Shown in pieces: positions 9,972 to 20,700 of a stretch of DNA of 64,000 nt. The translations under genes and the position numbers were made by a program. The notes beneath the pieces are model-generated. The model ran no database searches. It saw only the letters and a program-made list of their open reading frames with translations, and was not told the DNA's origin. Origin of the DNA: Agromyces sp. NDB4Y10. GTDB taxonomy: Bacteria; Actinomycetota; Actinomycetes; Actinomycetales; Microbacteriaceae. Every line of letters starts with the position of its first letter. The stretch's first letter is position 1. The stretch is taken from positions 62,001 through 126,000 of the forward strand of contig NZ_LQGY01000004.1 in assembly GCF_001620055.1 (NCBI RefSeq), in the 5' to 3' direction.

Positions 9972-11378
9972 GTGACCATCAAGCCCGACCTCTCCACGCC
10001 CATCCCCGCCGACCTCGGCGCCGTCCACTTCGTCGGCATCGGCGGATCCGGCATGAGCGGCATCGCGCGCCTCGTGCTCGGGGCCGGGCACCGCGTCACG
10101 GGCTCCGACGTGCGGGACTCCGACAACATCGCCGCCCTCCGCGACCTCGGCGCGACCGTCGCGATCGGGCACGCCGCCGAGAACCTGCCGGCCGACGTCG
10201 ACACGGTCGTGGTGACCGGGGCGCTCTGGCAGGACAATCCCGAGTACCAGCTGGCGCTCGAGCGCGGCATCCCGGTGCTGCACCGCTCGCAGGCGCTCGC
10301 GTCGGTGATCGCGGGCCAGCGCCTGGTCTCGGTCGCGGGCGCGCACGGCAAGACGACCTCCACCGGCATGATCATCACGGGGCTGCTCGCGCTCGGCGAG
10401 GACCCGAGCTTCGTCAACGGCGGCGTCATCGAGGAACTCGGCGTGAGCTCGGCGTCCGGATCGGGCGAGCTGTTCGTCGTCGAGGCCGACGAGTCCGACG
10501 GCTCCTTCCTGCTCTACGACACGTCGGTCGCGCTCATCACGAACGTCGACCCCGACCACCTCGACCACTACGGTTCGCTCGAGGCGTTCGAGCAGGCGTT
10601 CGTCGACTTCGCCGACCGGGCACGCGAGTTCGTCGTGATCTCCTCCGACGACGCGGGTGCCCAGCGGGTGGCCGGGCGCCTGTCCCACGAGCGCGTGATC
10701 ACGTTCGGCGAGGCGACGGATGCCACGGTCCGCGTGCACTCGATCGAGACCGACGGCCCGGTGGCGTTCGCCGTCTCGTACGAGGGCGCCGAGTACCGGG
10801 CTCGCCTGCGCGTTCCCGGGCGCCACAACGCGATCAACGCCGCCGGCGCGTTCGCGGTGCTCGTGGGGCTGGGCTTCGACCCGGCCGCCTCGCTCGAGGG
10901 CATCGCACGGTTCGCCGGCACCGGCCGGCGGTTCGAGCTCCACGGCACGGTCGAGGGCGTGAGCGTCTTCGACGATTACGCGCACCACCCGACCGAGGTG
11001 GCCGCCGCGCTGTCCGCCGCGCGCACGGTCGTCGGCGACGGCCGCATCATCGCCGTCCACCAGCCGCACCTCTACAGCCGCACGCGGCTGTTCGCGAAGG
11101 AGTTCGCGGAGGTGCTCGAGCAGTATGCCGACGAGACGGTCGTGCTCGACGTCTACGGTGCCCGCGAGGACCCGGAGCCGGGCGTGACCGGGGCGCTCGT
11201 GAGCGAGCGGTTCGAGCAGCCCGAGCACGTGGCGTTCATCGCCGACTGGCAGGAGGCGGCCGACCACACCGCGCGGATCGCCCGTCCCGGCGACTTCGTG
11301 ATCACCCTCGGCTGCGGTGACGTCTACCGCATCGTGCCGCAGATCCTCGGCTCGCTCGAGCGCGAGCGGCGCGCCTGA
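9972..11378 (+). CDS. murC: UDP-N-acetylmuramate--L-alanine ligase (MurC)
   Basis: This is the first amino-acid ligase of the pathway. From the GTG at 9972 it is 468 aa long: an N-terminal nucleotide domain starting [15 protein letters not shown], the ATP loop G123-A-H-G-K127-T-T, and the EADESDGSF motif. The GTG is chosen because the conserved region begins about 13 residues in and no other start fits better. It follows murG by 46 bases, one of the wider gaps in this cluster. Confidence 0.95.
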   Translation: MTIKPDLSTPIPADLGAVHFVGIGGSGMSGIARLVLGAGHRVTGSDVRDSDNIAALRDLGATVAIGHAAENLPADVDTVVVTGALWQDNPEYQLALERGIPVLHRSQALASVIAGQRLVSVAGAHGKTTSTGMIITGLLALGEDPSFVNGGVIEELGVSSASGSGELFVVEADESDGSFLLYDTSVALITNVDPDHLDHYGSLEAFEQAFVDFADRAREFVVISSDDAGAQRVAGRLSHERVITFGEATDATVRVHSIETDGPVAFAVSYEGAEYRARLRVPGRHNAINAAGAFAVLVGLGFDPAASLEGIARFAGTGRRFELHGTVEGVSVFDDYAHHPTEVAAALSAARTVVGDGRIIAVHQPHLYSRTRLFAKEFAEVLEQYADETVVLDVYGAREDPEPGVTGALVSERFEQPEHVAFIADWQEAADHTARIARPGDFVITLGCGDVYRIVPQILGSLERERRA

Positions 11379-11388
11379 GGATCGTCCG

Positions 11389-12426
11389 ATGAAGCGGCCG
11401 CAGGGATTCCAGCCGCCGGCGGCGCCGGCGCGACCGCCCGGGCGGGATCCTGCGGCGCCGACCCGAAGCTCGGCGCGCCACGGCGCGCCGTCGCGCGATC
11501 AGGCGCTCACCGAGCCGATCCGCCTCGACGTCGATGAGCGCGCGGCCGCAGCCGTCCCGATGCGCGCGCAGTCCGAGCCCCGGGAATCGGCGCGCGCCGA
11601 GACCGTGCCGTCGACGGATGCCGCGGCCGCGGCCTCGCCGACCGGCACTGCGATGCGCGACGTGCGCGCCGCGAGGCGCGCCCTGGCTGCGGCCGAGCGT
11701 CGCCGCCGGCGGTACGAGCGGCAGGAGGTGCGCCGGTTCACGCGTCGCGGTCGGCTGCGGCGGATGACCTGGCTCGCGGGGCTCGCGGCGGTCGCGGCGC
11801 TCGCCCTGCTCGCGGTCGGCGTGGCGTACTCCCCGCTCATGGCGCTGCGCGAGATCCGCGTCGAGGGCGCCTCGCGCGTGCCGGCCGCCGACATCCGTGC
11901 GGCGTTCGACGATCGCCTCGGCACGCCGCTGCCGCTCATCACGACCGACGAGGTGCGCGGAGCGCTGTCGGAGTTCCCGCTGATCGAGACCTATTCGACC
12001 GAGACGGTGCCACCCGGCACCCTGGTCGTGCGAATCGTCGAGCGCACGCCGGTCGGCGTGGTCGAGACCGCCTCCGGGCTCGTGACGGCGGATGCCGCGG
12101 GCGTGGTGATCGAACGCGTCGAGGCGGCGCCGGAGGGACTGCCGCTCGTGAACGCGGAGGGCGGGCTGGACGGCGACGCCTACCGGGCGGCCGGTGCGGT
12201 GCTCCGCAGCCTCCCGGCGGAGCTGCGCGCGCAGGTCGCGCAGGTGACGGCGGACACGCCCGACGATGTTCGGTTGGAACTGGCCGAGGGCGCGGTGGTC
12301 GTGTGGGGGAGCGCGGACGAGTCGTCGCTCAAGGCGACGGTCCTGGCGCGGCTCATGGCGGCCGCTCCGCCGGAGGACGTCGGCGGCTACGACGTGTCGG
12401 CGCCGCTCAGCGCGGTCGTGTACTGA
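11389..12426 (+). CDS. ftsQ: Cell division protein FtsQ (DivIB)
   Basis: This bitopic membrane protein of the divisome links FtsL/FtsB to the septal synthase. The 345 aa have a long disordered Pro/Arg/Ala-rich cytoplasmic part (residues 1-125), one membrane segment (about 127-149), then a POTRA domain beginning [21 protein letters not shown] and a C-terminal beta domain. The cytoplasmic part is much longer than in E. coli FtsQ, as is usual in actinobacteria. The gene starts 10 bases after murC. Confidence 0.9.
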   Translation: MKRPQGFQPPAAPARPPGRDPAAPTRSSARHGAPSRDQALTEPIRLDVDERAAAAVPMRAQSEPRESARAETVPSTDAAAAASPTGTAMRDVRAARRALAAAERRRRRYERQEVRRFTRRGRLRRMTWLAGLAAVAALALLAVGVAYSPLMALREIRVEGASRVPAADIRAAFDDRLGTPLPLITTDEVRGALSEFPLIETYSTETVPPGTLVVRIVERTPVGVVETASGLVTADAAGVVIERVEAAPEGLPLVNAEGGLDGDAYRAAGAVLRSLPAELRAQVAQVTADTPDDVRLELAEGAVVVWGSADESSLKATVLARLMAAAPPEDVGGYDVSAPLSAVVY

Positions 12427-12498
12427 TCCGTCCGGCGAGAACGGGGCAACGGATCGCGACACGCGGGAGTGCCTCGCGGCCCGGTGGGTCGCCGCCGC

Positions 12499-12504
12499 TA
12501 CCGT
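12499..12504 (+). promoter_or_regulatory. Possible -10 box of an ftsZ promoter
   Basis: TACCGT lies in the 160-base gap between ftsQ and ftsZ. It would give a leader of about 75 bases that contains the hairpin at 12532-12562. An identical box precedes divIVA. The -35 region is not recognisable. Confidence 0.35.
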
Positions 12505-12531
12505 CGAGATCAGGAATTGCATACTCGGCAA

Positions 12532-12562
12532 AACTTTAACCTTCGACTGGAGGTTGAAAGTT
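12532..12562 (+). promoter_or_regulatory. Inverted repeat upstream of ftsZ
   Basis: AACTTTAACCT (12532-12542) and AGGTTGAAAGTT (12551-12562) form 11 base pairs with one unpaired G (12556) and an 8-base loop. It lies 24 bases before the ftsZ ATG, just ahead of the Shine-Dalgarno sequence. It is unusually A/T-rich for this genome. It could be a leader hairpin or an operator. Confidence 0.6.
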
Positions 12563-12574
12563 CAGAGTTCGCAC

Positions 12575-12580
12575 GGAGGG
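12575..12580 (+). promoter_or_regulatory. Ribosome binding site of ftsZ
   Basis: GGAGGG lies six bases before the ATG at 12587 and fixes that start. Confidence 0.7.
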
Positions 12581-12586
12581 CCGGAC

Positions 12587-13777
12587 ATGTCGACTAACCA
12601 GAACTACCTCGCCGTCATCAAGGTCGTCGGCATCGGCGGTGGCGGCGTCAACGCCGTCAACCGCATGATCGAACTCGGACTGCGTGGCGTCGAGTTCATC
12701 GCGATCAACACCGACGCCCAGGCGCTGCTCATGAGCGATGCCGACGTCAAGCTCGACGTCGGCCGCGACCTCACCCGCGGTCTCGGGGCGGGTGCCGACC
12801 CGGAGGTCGGGCGCCGCGCCGCCGAGGACCACGCCGAGGAGATCGAGGAGGCGCTCGCGGGCGCCGACATGGTGTTCGTCACCGCGGGCGAGGGCGGCGG
12901 CACGGGCACCGGCGGCGCCCCCGTGGTGGCGCGCATCGCGAAGTCGATCGGCGCACTCACCATCGGTGTCGTGACGAAGCCGTTCAGCTTCGAGGGCAAG
13001 CGTCGCCAGACCCAGGCCGAGCAGGGCGTCGCGCGCCTGAAGGAGGAGGTCGACACCCTCATCGTCGTGCCGAACGACCGGCTCCTCGAGATCAGCGACC
13101 GGGGCATCTCGATGCTCGAGGCGTTCGCCACGGCCGACCAGGTGCTCCTCGCCGGTGTACAGGGCATCACCGACCTCATCACCACGCCCGGCCTCATCAA
13201 CCTCGACTTCGCCGACGTGAAGTCGGTGATGCAGGGGGCGGGCTCGGCCCTCATGGGCATCGGCTCCTCGAGGGGCGCCGATCGGGCGATCAAGGCGGCC
13301 GAGCTCGCCGTCGCCAGCCCGCTGCTCGAGGCGTCGATCGACGGGGCCCACGGCGTGCTGCTGTCGATCCAGGGCGGCTCGAACCTCGGCATCTTCGAGA
13401 TCAACGACGCCGCGCGACTCGTCCAGGAGGCCGTGCACCCGGAGGCGAACATCATCTTCGGTGCGGTGATCGACGACACCCTCGGCGACGAGGTCCGCGT
13501 GACGGTGATCGCCGCCGGGTTCGACGGCGGCGACCCCATGCCCAAGCCGGTCGAGGTGAAGAAGCCGGCGGCCGTCCCGGCCGCGGTCGGTGCGGGCGTC
13601 GGCGCGGTCCTCGCGGGCTCCGACGCGGGCGAGCCGCTCGCGGAGATCGACATCGAGGAGCTCGTCGAGACGGCGAACTGGGGCGAGGCGACGAGCACCA
13701 CGGCCGACCAGATCGTCTCCGACCCGGCGTTCGCCGACGACTCCGACGACCTCGACATCCCCGACTTCCTGAAGTGA
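12587..13777 (+). CDS. ftsZ: Cell division GTPase FtsZ
   Basis: This tubulin-like GTPase forms the Z-ring. Its 396 aa contain the GTP-binding glycine loop G103-G-G-T-G-T-G109, the N-terminal [13 protein letters not shown] loop, and the co-catalytic [11 protein letters not shown] helix near residue 205. A disordered linker (about 320-385) leads to the conserved tail [10 protein letters not shown], which binds SepF and other ring proteins. No ftsA gene is present; SepF, encoded 0.75 kb downstream, is the expected membrane tether. A hairpin follows the stop. Confidence 0.97.
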   Translation: MSTNQNYLAVIKVVGIGGGGVNAVNRMIELGLRGVEFIAINTDAQALLMSDADVKLDVGRDLTRGLGAGADPEVGRRAAEDHAEEIEEALAGADMVFVTAGEGGGTGTGGAPVVARIAKSIGALTIGVVTKPFSFEGKRRQTQAEQGVARLKEEVDTLIVVPNDRLLEISDRGISMLEAFATADQVLLAGVQGITDLITTPGLINLDFADVKSVMQGAGSALMGIGSSRGADRAIKAAELAVASPLLEASIDGAHGVLLSIQGGSNLGIFEINDAARLVQEAVHPEANIIFGAVIDDTLGDEVRVTVIAAGFDGGDPMPKPVEVKKPAAVPAAVGAGVGAVLAGSDAGEPLAEIDIEELVETANWGEATSTTADQIVSDPAFADDSDDLDIPDFLK

Positions 13778-13780
13778 GGG

Positions 13781-13797
13781 GCCGGCCCGGGGCCGGC
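13781..13797 (+). terminator. Hairpin after ftsZ
   Basis: GCCGGC is repeated around a five-base loop (CCGGG), giving a six-base-pair GC stem directly after the ftsZ stop. There is no T-tract, so it may attenuate rather than stop transcription. Confidence 0.35.
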
Positions 13798-13820
13798 GGG
13801 ACGATGCCGGGGGAGCGGTC

Positions 13821-14492
13821 GTGAGCGCCCTGGCGGACCGGCTGCACTCGGTGCGCGCCGGCATCGAGGACGCCGCCCGCGACGCCGGGCGCGATCCGGG
13901 TGGGATCACCACGATCGTCGTGACGAAGTTCCAGCCGGTCTCGCTGATCCGCGAGCTGGCTGCGCTCGGCGTGCGCGACGTCGGTGAGAACCGTCACCAG
14001 GAGGCGCAGGCGAAGGCCGCCGAACTCGGCGACCTCGGGCTCCGATGGCACTTCGTCGGGCAGTTGCAGAGCAAGAAGGCCAGGCAGGTGCGCGCCTACG
14101 CGTCCGCGATCCACTCGGTGGACCGCGAATCGCTCGTCGACGCGCTCCGCTCGGAGGAGGCATCCGTCGACTGCTTCGTGCAGGTCAACCTCACCGACGA
14201 CCCGGGCCGCGGGGGCGTGGCGCCCGACGCGCTGGAGACCCTCGTCGAGAAGGTCCTCGAGACGCCCGGTCTCGAGCTCCGCGGCCTCATGGCGGTGGCT
14301 CCCCTCGGCGAGCCGGCGCGGCCCGCGTTCGCGAACGTCCGGACGATGTCCGAGCGGGTGCGGCGGCTCGCGCCCGAAGCCACGTCGTTGTCCATGGGGA
14401 TGTCGCACGACTATCGCGACGCCATCTTGGAGGGTGCGACACACCTTCGGATCGGCACGGCAATCACGGGCAATCGGCCGACCGGCGGATAG
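13821..14492 (+). CDS. Pyridoxal-phosphate homeostasis protein (YggS/PLPBP family)
   Basis: This protein binds PLP and buffers vitamin B6; it has no known catalytic reaction. The 223-aa single-domain protein has the PLP lysine in VVTKFQP (Lys36) and the family motifs GENRHQEA, WHFVGQLQ and LSMGMSHDYRDAI. It starts with GTG preceded by GGGGAG. Its place between ftsZ and sepF is conserved in many Gram-positive bacteria. Some relatives in this spot carry a laccase-like gene beside them; none is present here. Confidence 0.92.
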   Translation: MSALADRLHSVRAGIEDAARDAGRDPGGITTIVVTKFQPVSLIRELAALGVRDVGENRHQEAQAKAAELGDLGLRWHFVGQLQSKKARQVRAYASAIHSVDRESLVDALRSEEASVDCFVQVNLTDDPGRGGVAPDALETLVEKVLETPGLELRGLMAVAPLGEPARPAFANVRTMSERVRRLAPEATSLSMGMSHDYRDAILEGATHLRIGTAITGNRPTGG

Positions 14493-14495
14493 CCT
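14490..14495 (+). promoter_or_regulatory. Possible -10 box before sepF
   Basis: TAGCCT contains the TAG stop of the preceding gene. It would give a leader of about 24 bases to the sepF ATG. Confidence 0.35.
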
Positions 14496-14525
14496 CGAAC
14501 CACGGAACCACTGACGGAGGCAGCG

Positions 14526-14999
14526 ATGTCGAACCCGCTCAAGAAGACCATGGTCTACCTCGGACTCGCCGATGAGGAGCTCGAGCCCGAGACCGCGCAG
14601 CCGGCGCCCGCGCCCGTCGTGCACGCCGCGCCCGCGCCGGCCGCCCCCAAGGGCGGCGCCGCGGTGACGCCGCTCCGGAAGACGCACGTCCAACCCACAC
14701 CCCCGCAGGCGGATATGAACGAGATCCTCACGGTGCACCCGCGCCAGTACCGCGACGCACAGATGATCGCCGAGTCCTTCCGGGACGGCGTGCCGGTCAT
14801 CATCAACCTGTCGCAGATGTCCGACGCCGACGCGCGCCGACTCATCGACTTCGCCAGCGGCCTCTCGCAGGGCCTCTACGGCAAGATCGAGCGGGTCACC
14901 AGCAAGGTGTTCCTCCTCTCTCCGGCGCACGTGGTCGTTTCGGGTGAGGCGGGCGAGGCCGAGGGCGACGTGGACGCATCGTTCTTCGCGCACGCGTAG
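14526..14999 (+). CDS. sepF: Cell division protein SepF
   Basis: This membrane-associated FtsZ partner anchors and bundles the Z-ring in bacteria without FtsA. It has 157 aa. The N-terminal [14 protein letters not shown] is the amphipathic membrane-binding helix. A Pro/Ala-rich linker (about 20-60) and the SepF core (about 68-150, with [24 protein letters not shown]) follow. An ATG with GGAGG upstream supports the start. The stop codon lies inside the proposed -10 of the next gene. Confidence 0.93.
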   Translation: MSNPLKKTMVYLGLADEELEPETAQPAPAPVVHAAPAPAAPKGGAAVTPLRKTHVQPTPPQADMNEILTVHPRQYRDAQMIAESFRDGVPVIINLSQMSDADARRLIDFASGLSQGLYGKIERVTSKVFLLSPAHVVVSGEAGEAEGDVDASFFAHA

Positions 15000-15002
15000 A
15001 CT
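14997..15002 (+). promoter_or_regulatory. -10 box of a leaderless yggT transcript
   Basis: TAGACT includes the sepF stop TAG and ends six bases before the yggT GTG, so transcription would start at or next to the start codon. No Shine-Dalgarno sequence is visible. Confidence 0.45.
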
Positions 15003-15008
15003 CCCGAC

Positions 15009-15314
15009 GTGAGTGCCCTCGCCGTCGTCTGGAATCTGGTCTACACCCTCCTCCTCATCTACTTCTTCGCGATGTGGGCGCGGTTCGTGCTCGACCTCGT
15101 CCGCACCTTCAACCGCTCGTGGCGTCCTCGCGGCGTCATGCTGGTGCTCGTCGAGGCCGTGTACACCATCACCGACCCGCTCGTGAAGTTCTTCCGCCGC
15201 CTGATCCCGCCGATCCGCCTCGGGCAGGTCGCGCTCGACCTCGGGTGGAGCGTCGCGATGCTCGTGGTCATCATCGCGATGACCGTCGTGTCGTCGCTCG
15301 CGGCGGCGTCCTGA
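15009..15314 (+). CDS. YggT family integral membrane protein
   Basis: This small membrane protein of 101 aa has two hydrophobic segments (about residues 6-28 and 72-95) flanking a conserved loop with ITDPLVKFFRRLIPP, the YggT hallmark. The family is found beside sepF and divIVA in Gram-positive genomes and is linked to membrane organisation at division, but its biochemical role is not settled. It starts with GTG, with no ribosome binding site and a -10 box six bases upstream. Confidence 0.88.
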   Translation: MSALAVVWNLVYTLLLIYFFAMWARFVLDLVRTFNRSWRPRGVMLVLVEAVYTITDPLVKFFRRLIPPIRLGQVALDLGWSVAMLVVIIAMTVVSSLAAAS

Positions 15315-15375
15315 GCGGATGCCGGGAGCGGTCCGGCGGCGTGTCGCTGCACTGCCTCCGCTCGGGTCTCTTTGC

Positions 15376-15381
15376 TACCGT
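15376..15381 (+). promoter_or_regulatory. Possible -10 box of divIVA
   Basis: TACCGT lies 47 bases before the divIVA ATG in a locally A/T-richer patch (TTTGCTACCGTTAGC). No clear -35. Confidence 0.35.
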
Positions 15382-15428
15382 TAGCTGAACGTGATCGACA
15401 GTTCGACAGATTCGAGGGATGGGAAGCC

Positions 15429-16130
15429 ATGGCGCTAACTCCGGAAGATGTGGTCAACAAGCGCTTCCAGGCGACGAAGTTCCGGGAGGGCTACGACCAG
15501 GACGAGGTCGATGACTTCCTCGACGAGGTGGTCGTCGAGCTGCGCCGGCTGAACCAGGAGAACGAGGAACTCCGGCAGCGGCTCGCCGCCGCCGAGGCTC
15601 GTTCCTCCGAGGGCGGCCAGGCCGCACCGGCCCAGGCGCCCGCTCCGGCCGCGCCCGCCCCGGTCTACGCGGAGCCCGCCGCCACGCCGCCGACCGTCGC
15701 CGTGCCGACGCACACCGCGACGCCCCAGTCGGAGATCGACGAGCAGACCAGCACGACCAACCTGCTCCAGCTCGCCCGTCGCCTGCACGAGGAGCACGTG
15801 CGCGAGGGCGTCGAGAAGCGCGACGCGCTGATCGCCGAGGGCCACGCGACCGCCGCGCGCATCGTCGCCGAGGCCGAGGCCAAGCAGCGTGCGCAGATGG
15901 GCATCCTCGACCAGGAGCGGATGGCGCTGGAGAAGCGCGTCGACGAGCTCCGCGTGTTCGAGCGCGAGTACCGCCAGAAGCTGAAGAGCTACATCGAGGG
16001 CCAGCTCCGCGAGCTCGACACGGCGCAGCCGGTGCAGGTCTCCGGCGGATCCGGGTTCTCGGCGCCCGTCGGCGCCCAGGGCGTGAGCAACGAGCAGCCG
16101 TCGCCGACGTTCCAGGGCTTTGCGGGCTGA
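15429..16130 (+). CDS. divIVA: DivIVA/Wag31 polar growth and division protein
   Basis: This coiled-coil scaffold gathers at curved membrane. In actinobacteria it marks the growing poles and is usually essential. The 233 aa start MALTPEDVVNKRFQATKF, the membrane-binding N-domain, followed by a coiled coil (about 30-60). An Ala/Pro-rich linker (about 62-105) precedes a second long coiled coil (about 110-200) and a Gly/Ser tail. The ATG at 15429 is chosen over longer in-frame upstream codons because the conserved domain begins there. The gene overlaps lspA by 11 bases. Confidence 0.93.
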   Translation: MALTPEDVVNKRFQATKFREGYDQDEVDDFLDEVVVELRRLNQENEELRQRLAAAEARSSEGGQAAPAQAPAPAAPAPVYAEPAATPPTVAVPTHTATPQSEIDEQTSTTNLLQLARRLHEEHVREGVEKRDALIAEGHATAARIVAEAEAKQRAQMGILDQERMALEKRVDELRVFEREYRQKLKSYIEGQLRELDTAQPVQVSGGSGFSAPVGAQGVSNEQPSPTFQGFAG

Positions 16131-16728
16131 GCGCCCGGCCAGGGTCGGCATCACCGCACTGCTCATCCTGGTCGGCGTCGCCGTCACCATCTACGGCGTC
16201 GACCAGGTGAGCAAGCAGTTCGTGGTCACGAGCCTCGCCGAGGGCGAGGTCGTGCCCGTGCTCGGGAACGTCCTCCAGTGGCAGTTCGTCCGCAACCCGG
16301 GCGCGGCGTTCTCGATCGCCAGCGGCATGACGTGGATCTTCACGATCCTCGCCGCCGGCGTGATCACGTTCATCGTCTGGTTCGCACGTCGCATCCGCTC
16401 GATCGCCTGGGCCCTGGTGTTCGGGCTGCTGCTCGGCGGCGTGCTGGGCAACCTCACCGATCGCCTGTTCCGTGAGCCGGGCTTCGGCGTCGGCCACGTG
16501 ATCGACTTCATCTCGACGCCGTGGCTCATCCCCGCGATCTACAACGTGGCGGACATCGCGATCGTGTCGAGCATGGTGCTGTTCATGATCCTCACGATCC
16601 GCGGCGTCGGACTCGATGGAAGCCGGCCCGCGCGCGACCGCACGGGCGCCGAGGCCGAGGAGCCGGGCCGCGGCGAACGCGACGCGCGCGGAGGCACGGC
16701 CGGCGTCGAGCTGGCGCGCGAGCCCTGA
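16120..16728 (+). CDS. lspA: Lipoprotein signal peptidase (LspA)
   Basis: This membrane aspartyl protease cleaves prolipoprotein signal peptides. The 202 aa have four membrane segments and the catalytic pair D114 (GNLTDRLF) and D145 (YNVADIAI), with [10 protein letters not shown] between them in the fold. The first possible start is a TTG inside the end of divIVA (11-base overlap), and no ATG or GTG lies before the first membrane helix. A hydrophilic C-terminal tail of about 35 residues is longer than in E. coli. Two likely lipoproteins in this window (28408 and 63151) would be substrates. Confidence 0.92.
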   Translation: MRAERPARVGITALLILVGVAVTIYGVDQVSKQFVVTSLAEGEVVPVLGNVLQWQFVRNPGAAFSIASGMTWIFTILAAGVITFIVWFARRIRSIAWALVFGLLLGGVLGNLTDRLFREPGFGVGHVIDFISTPWLIPAIYNVADIAIVSSMVLFMILTIRGVGLDGSRPARDRTGAEAEEPGRGERDARGGTAGVELAREP

Positions 16729-16729
16729 C

Positions 16730-17650
16730 ATGGAGCACCGGTCCCTCCCCGTCCCCGACGGGCTCGACGGGTCGCGGGTCGACGCGGGGCTCGCGAAGCT
16801 CCTCGGGTTCTCGCGCACGCAGGCGGCGGAGGTCGCCTCGGCCGGCGGCGTCCTGCTCGACGGGTCGGTCGTCGACAAGGCCGACCGGCTGCGCGCCGGC
16901 TCCTGGCTCGAGGTGAGCTGGGCGCCTCCGCGCGCGCTCGAGGTCGAGGCGATCCCGGTCCCCGACCTCGGCATCGTCCACGACGACGACGAGCTCGTCG
17001 TGGTGGACAAGCCCGCGGGCGTCGCGGCCCACCCGTCGCTCGGGTGGGAGGGCCCCACGGTCGTGGGCGCCCTCGCCGCGGCCGGCTACCGCATCTCCAC
17101 GTCGGGAGCGGCGGAGCGGCAGGGCGTCGTCCACCGCCTGGACCAGGGCACGAGCGGCCTCATGGTCGTGGCGAAGTCCGAGCGCGCCTACCGCGAACTG
17201 AAGCGGCAGTTCCACGATCGCGAGGTCGAGAAGGTCTACCACACGGTGGTGCAGGGCCACCCCGATCCGCTGGCGGGGACGATCGACGCGCCGGTCGGGC
17301 GCCACCCGCGGTCCGAGTGGAAGTTCGCCGTGACGACGGACGGCAAGCACGCGGTCACGCACTACGAGACGATCGAGGCGTTCCCCTACGCGTCGCTGCT
17401 CGAGGTGCACCTCGAGACCGGGCGCACCCACCAGATCCGCGTGCACATGGCGGCGCAGCGGCATCCGTGCGCGGGTGACGCGATGTACGGCGCCGACCCG
17501 ACGCTGAGCGCCCGGCTCGGTCTCGAGCGGCAGTGGCTGCACGCGAAGGAGCTCTCGTTCGTCCATCCGGGCGCGGGGGAGTGGACGACCTACGAGTCCG
17601 ACTACCCGGCCGACCTGCAGCACGCCCTCGACGTCCTCCGCGGCGACTGA
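16730..17650 (+). CDS. rluD: Ribosomal large-subunit pseudouridine synthase, RluD family
   Basis: This enzyme converts uridines to pseudouridine, probably in 23S rRNA. It has 306 aa with an N-terminal S4-like RNA-binding domain (about 10-75) and the RluA-type catalytic domain. The catalytic Asp138 is in [12 protein letters not shown], and the C-terminal [10 protein letters not shown] motif is present. It follows lspA by one base, the pairing seen in many bacteria. The exact target uridines cannot be told from sequence; RluD is the closest of the family members. Confidence 0.9.
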   Translation: MEHRSLPVPDGLDGSRVDAGLAKLLGFSRTQAAEVASAGGVLLDGSVVDKADRLRAGSWLEVSWAPPRALEVEAIPVPDLGIVHDDDELVVVDKPAGVAAHPSLGWEGPTVVGALAAAGYRISTSGAAERQGVVHRLDQGTSGLMVVAKSERAYRELKRQFHDREVEKVYHTVVQGHPDPLAGTIDAPVGRHPRSEWKFAVTTDGKHAVTHYETIEAFPYASLLEVHLETGRTHQIRVHMAAQRHPCAGDAMYGADPTLSARLGLERQWLHAKELSFVHPGAGEWTTYESDYPADLQHALDVLRGD

Positions 17651-17696
17651 GCGAGCGACGCCGCGCGTCAGCGACCCGCACGTCGGCGGCTCGCAA

Positions 17697-17702
17697 TACA
17701 CT
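17697..17702 (+). promoter_or_regulatory. Possible -10 box of dnaE
   Basis: TACACT lies in the rluD-dnaE gap and would give a leader of about 30 bases before the GTG at 17740. Confidence 0.35.
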
Positions 17703-17739
17703 GTGAGCACCCCCGAAGCACCACCCGATGAGGAGCCCT

Positions 17740-20700
17740 GTGGCCGCCGATTCCTTCGTCCACCTGCACGTGCACTCCGAGTACTCGATGCTCGACGGTG
17801 CGGCCCGGGTCGGCGAGTTGATGAAGGCCGCCGCCGCCGAGGGCATGCCGGCCGTGGCGATGACCGACCACGGCAACGTGTTCGGCGCGTTCGACTTCTG
17901 GAAGCAGGCGACCGACGCCGGGGTGAAGCCCATCATCGGCACCGAGGCGTACCTCACGCCGGGCACCCACCGCAGCGACAAGACCCGCGTGCGCTGGGGC
18001 AACGGCGGCGGTGACGACGTGTCGGGGTCGGGTGCGTACACGCACATGACGCTGCTCTCCGAGACCACCGAGGGCATGCACAACCTGTTCCGGCTCTCGA
18101 GCCTCGCGTCGATCGAGGGCTACTACTTCAAGCCGCGCATGGACCGCGAGCTGCTGCAGACGTACTCGGCCGGGCTCATCGCGACCACCGGCTGCCCGTC
18201 GGGCGAGGTGCAGACCCGGCTGCGGCTGGGCCAGTACGACGAGGCCGTGCAGGCGGCGGCGGAGTTCCGGGACATCTTCGGCAAGGAGAACTTCTTCGCC
18301 GAGATCATGGACCACGGGCTCGGCATCGAGAAGCGGATCATGGACGACCTGCTCCGCCTCGCGAAGCAGCTCGACCTCCCGCTCGTGGCCACGAACGACC
18401 TGCACTACACGCACGCCCACGACGCGAAGAGCCACGCGGCGCTGCTCTGCGTCCAGTCCGGCTCGACCCTCGACGACCCGAACCGGTTCAAGTTCGACGC
18501 CGACGAGTTCTACCTGAAGTCGGCCGCCGAGATGCGGCACCTCTTCCGCGACCACCCCGAGGCCTGCGACAACACGCTGCTCATCGCCGAGCGCTGCGAC
18601 GTGCAGTTCAACACGAGCGCGAACTACATGCCGCGCTTCCCGGTGCCCGAGGGCGAGAGCGAGCAGAGCTGGTTCGTGAAGGAGGTCGAGCGCGGCCTCC
18701 ACGAGCGCTACCCGGGCGGCATCCCGGACGACGTGCGCAAGCAGGCGGCCTACGAGGTCGAGGTCATCAGCCAGATGGGCTTCCCCGGCTACTTCCTCGT
18801 CGTCGCCGACTTCATCAACTGGTCGAAGAACAACGGCATCCGGGTCGGTCCCGGCCGCGGCTCCGGCGCCGGATCCATGGCCGCGTACGCGATGCGCATC
18901 ACCGACCTCGACCCGTTGCAGCACGGCCTGATCTTCGAGCGTTTCCTCAACCCCGACCGCGTCTCGATGCCCGACTTCGACGTCGACTTCGACGAGCGTC
19001 GTCGCGGTGAGGTCATCAAGTACGTGACCGAGAAGTACGGCGACGAGCGCGTGGCGCAGATCGTCACGTACGGCACCATCAAGGCGAAGCAGGCGCTCAA
19101 GGACTCCTCGCGCGTGCTCGGATTCCCCTTCGGCATGGGGGAGAAGCTCACCAAGGCGATGCCTCCCGCGGTGATGGGCAAGGACATCCCGCTGTCCGGC
19201 ATCCTCGACAAGGACCACCCGCGCTACAAGGAGGCGGGCGACATCCGCGCCCTCATCGAGACCGACGCGGAGGCGAAGACGGTCTTCGAGACGGCGCTCG
19301 GGCTCGAGAACCTCAAGCGGCAGTGGGGCGTGCACGCCGCGGGCGTCATCATGTCGAGCGAGCCGCTCATCGACATCATCCCGATCATGAAGCGGGAGCA
19401 GGACGGCCAGATCGTCACGCAGTTCGACTATCCCGCGTGCGAGTCGCTCGGCCTCATCAAGATGGACTTCCTGGGGCTCAGGAACCTCACGATCATCGAC
19501 GACGCGCTCGACAACATCGAGGCGAACCGCGGCTTCCGGCCGGTGCTCGAAGACCTGGCCCTCGACGACGCCGAGGCGTACCAGCTGCTCTCGCGCGGCG
19601 ACACGCTCGGCGTGTTCCAGCTCGACGGCGGCCCCATGCGCTCGCTGCTCCGCCAGATGAAGCCCGACAACTTCGAGGACATCTCGGCCGTCATCGCGCT
19701 CTACCGTCCGGGCCCGATGGGCGCGAACTCCCACATCAACTACGCGCTCCGCAAGAACGGCCTGCAGCCGATCACGCCGATCCATCCCGAACTCGAGGAG
19801 CCCCTGCGCGAGATCCTCGACACGAGCTACGGCCTGATCATCTACCAGGAGCAGGTCATGGCGATCGCGCAGAAGGTCGCCGGGTTCAGCCTCGGCCAGG
19901 CCGACATCCTGCGCCGCGCGATGGGCAAGAAGAAGAAGTCCGAGCTCGACAAGCAGTACGAGGGCTTCTCCGGCGGCATGAAGGCCAACGGCTACTCGGA
20001 TGCCGCGATCAAGACCCTCTGGGACATCCTGCTGCCCTTCTCCGACTACGCGTTCAACAAAGCGCACTCCGCCGCGTACGGCGTGCTCAGCTATTGGACC
20101 GCGTACCTCAAGGCGCACTATCCGGCCGAGTACATGGCGGCGCTGCTCACGAGCGTCGGCGACGCCCGCGACAAGCTCGCGCTGTACCTCAACGAGTGCC
20201 GCCGCATGGGCATCAAGGTCCTGCCGCCCGACGTGAACGAGTCCATCGGGTTCTTCGCCGCCGTCGGCGACGACATCCGCTTCGGGCTCGGCGCCGTGCG
20301 CAACGTCGGCTTCAACGTGGTCGACGCGATCCGTGCGGCGCGCGACGCGAAGGGCCGGTTCGAGTCGTTCCACGACTTCCTGAAGAAGGTGCCGACGCAG
20401 GTCGCCAACAAGCGCACGGTCGAGTCGCTGATCAAGGCGGGCGCATTCGACTCCCTCGGGCACACCCGCCGGGCGCTCGTGGAGATCCACGAGGGCGCCG
20501 TCGAGGCGGCGGTGAAGGAGAAGCGCGCGGAGGAGAACGGCGACGTCGGCTTCGACTTCGACAGCCTGTTCGAGGACCACGAGAAGGAGGCGGCGCCCTC
20601 GCCCGTGCCCGACCGGCCCGAATGGTCCAAGCGCGACAAGCTCGCGTTCGAGCGCGAGATGCTCGGCCTCTACGTCTCCGACCATCCGCTCGCGGGGCTC

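Noticed and set aside
17728-17739. ATG at 17728 as the dnaE start
   Set aside because: It is in frame, but the AGGAG at 17731-17735 lies after it and points to the GTG at 17740, where the conserved sequence begins.
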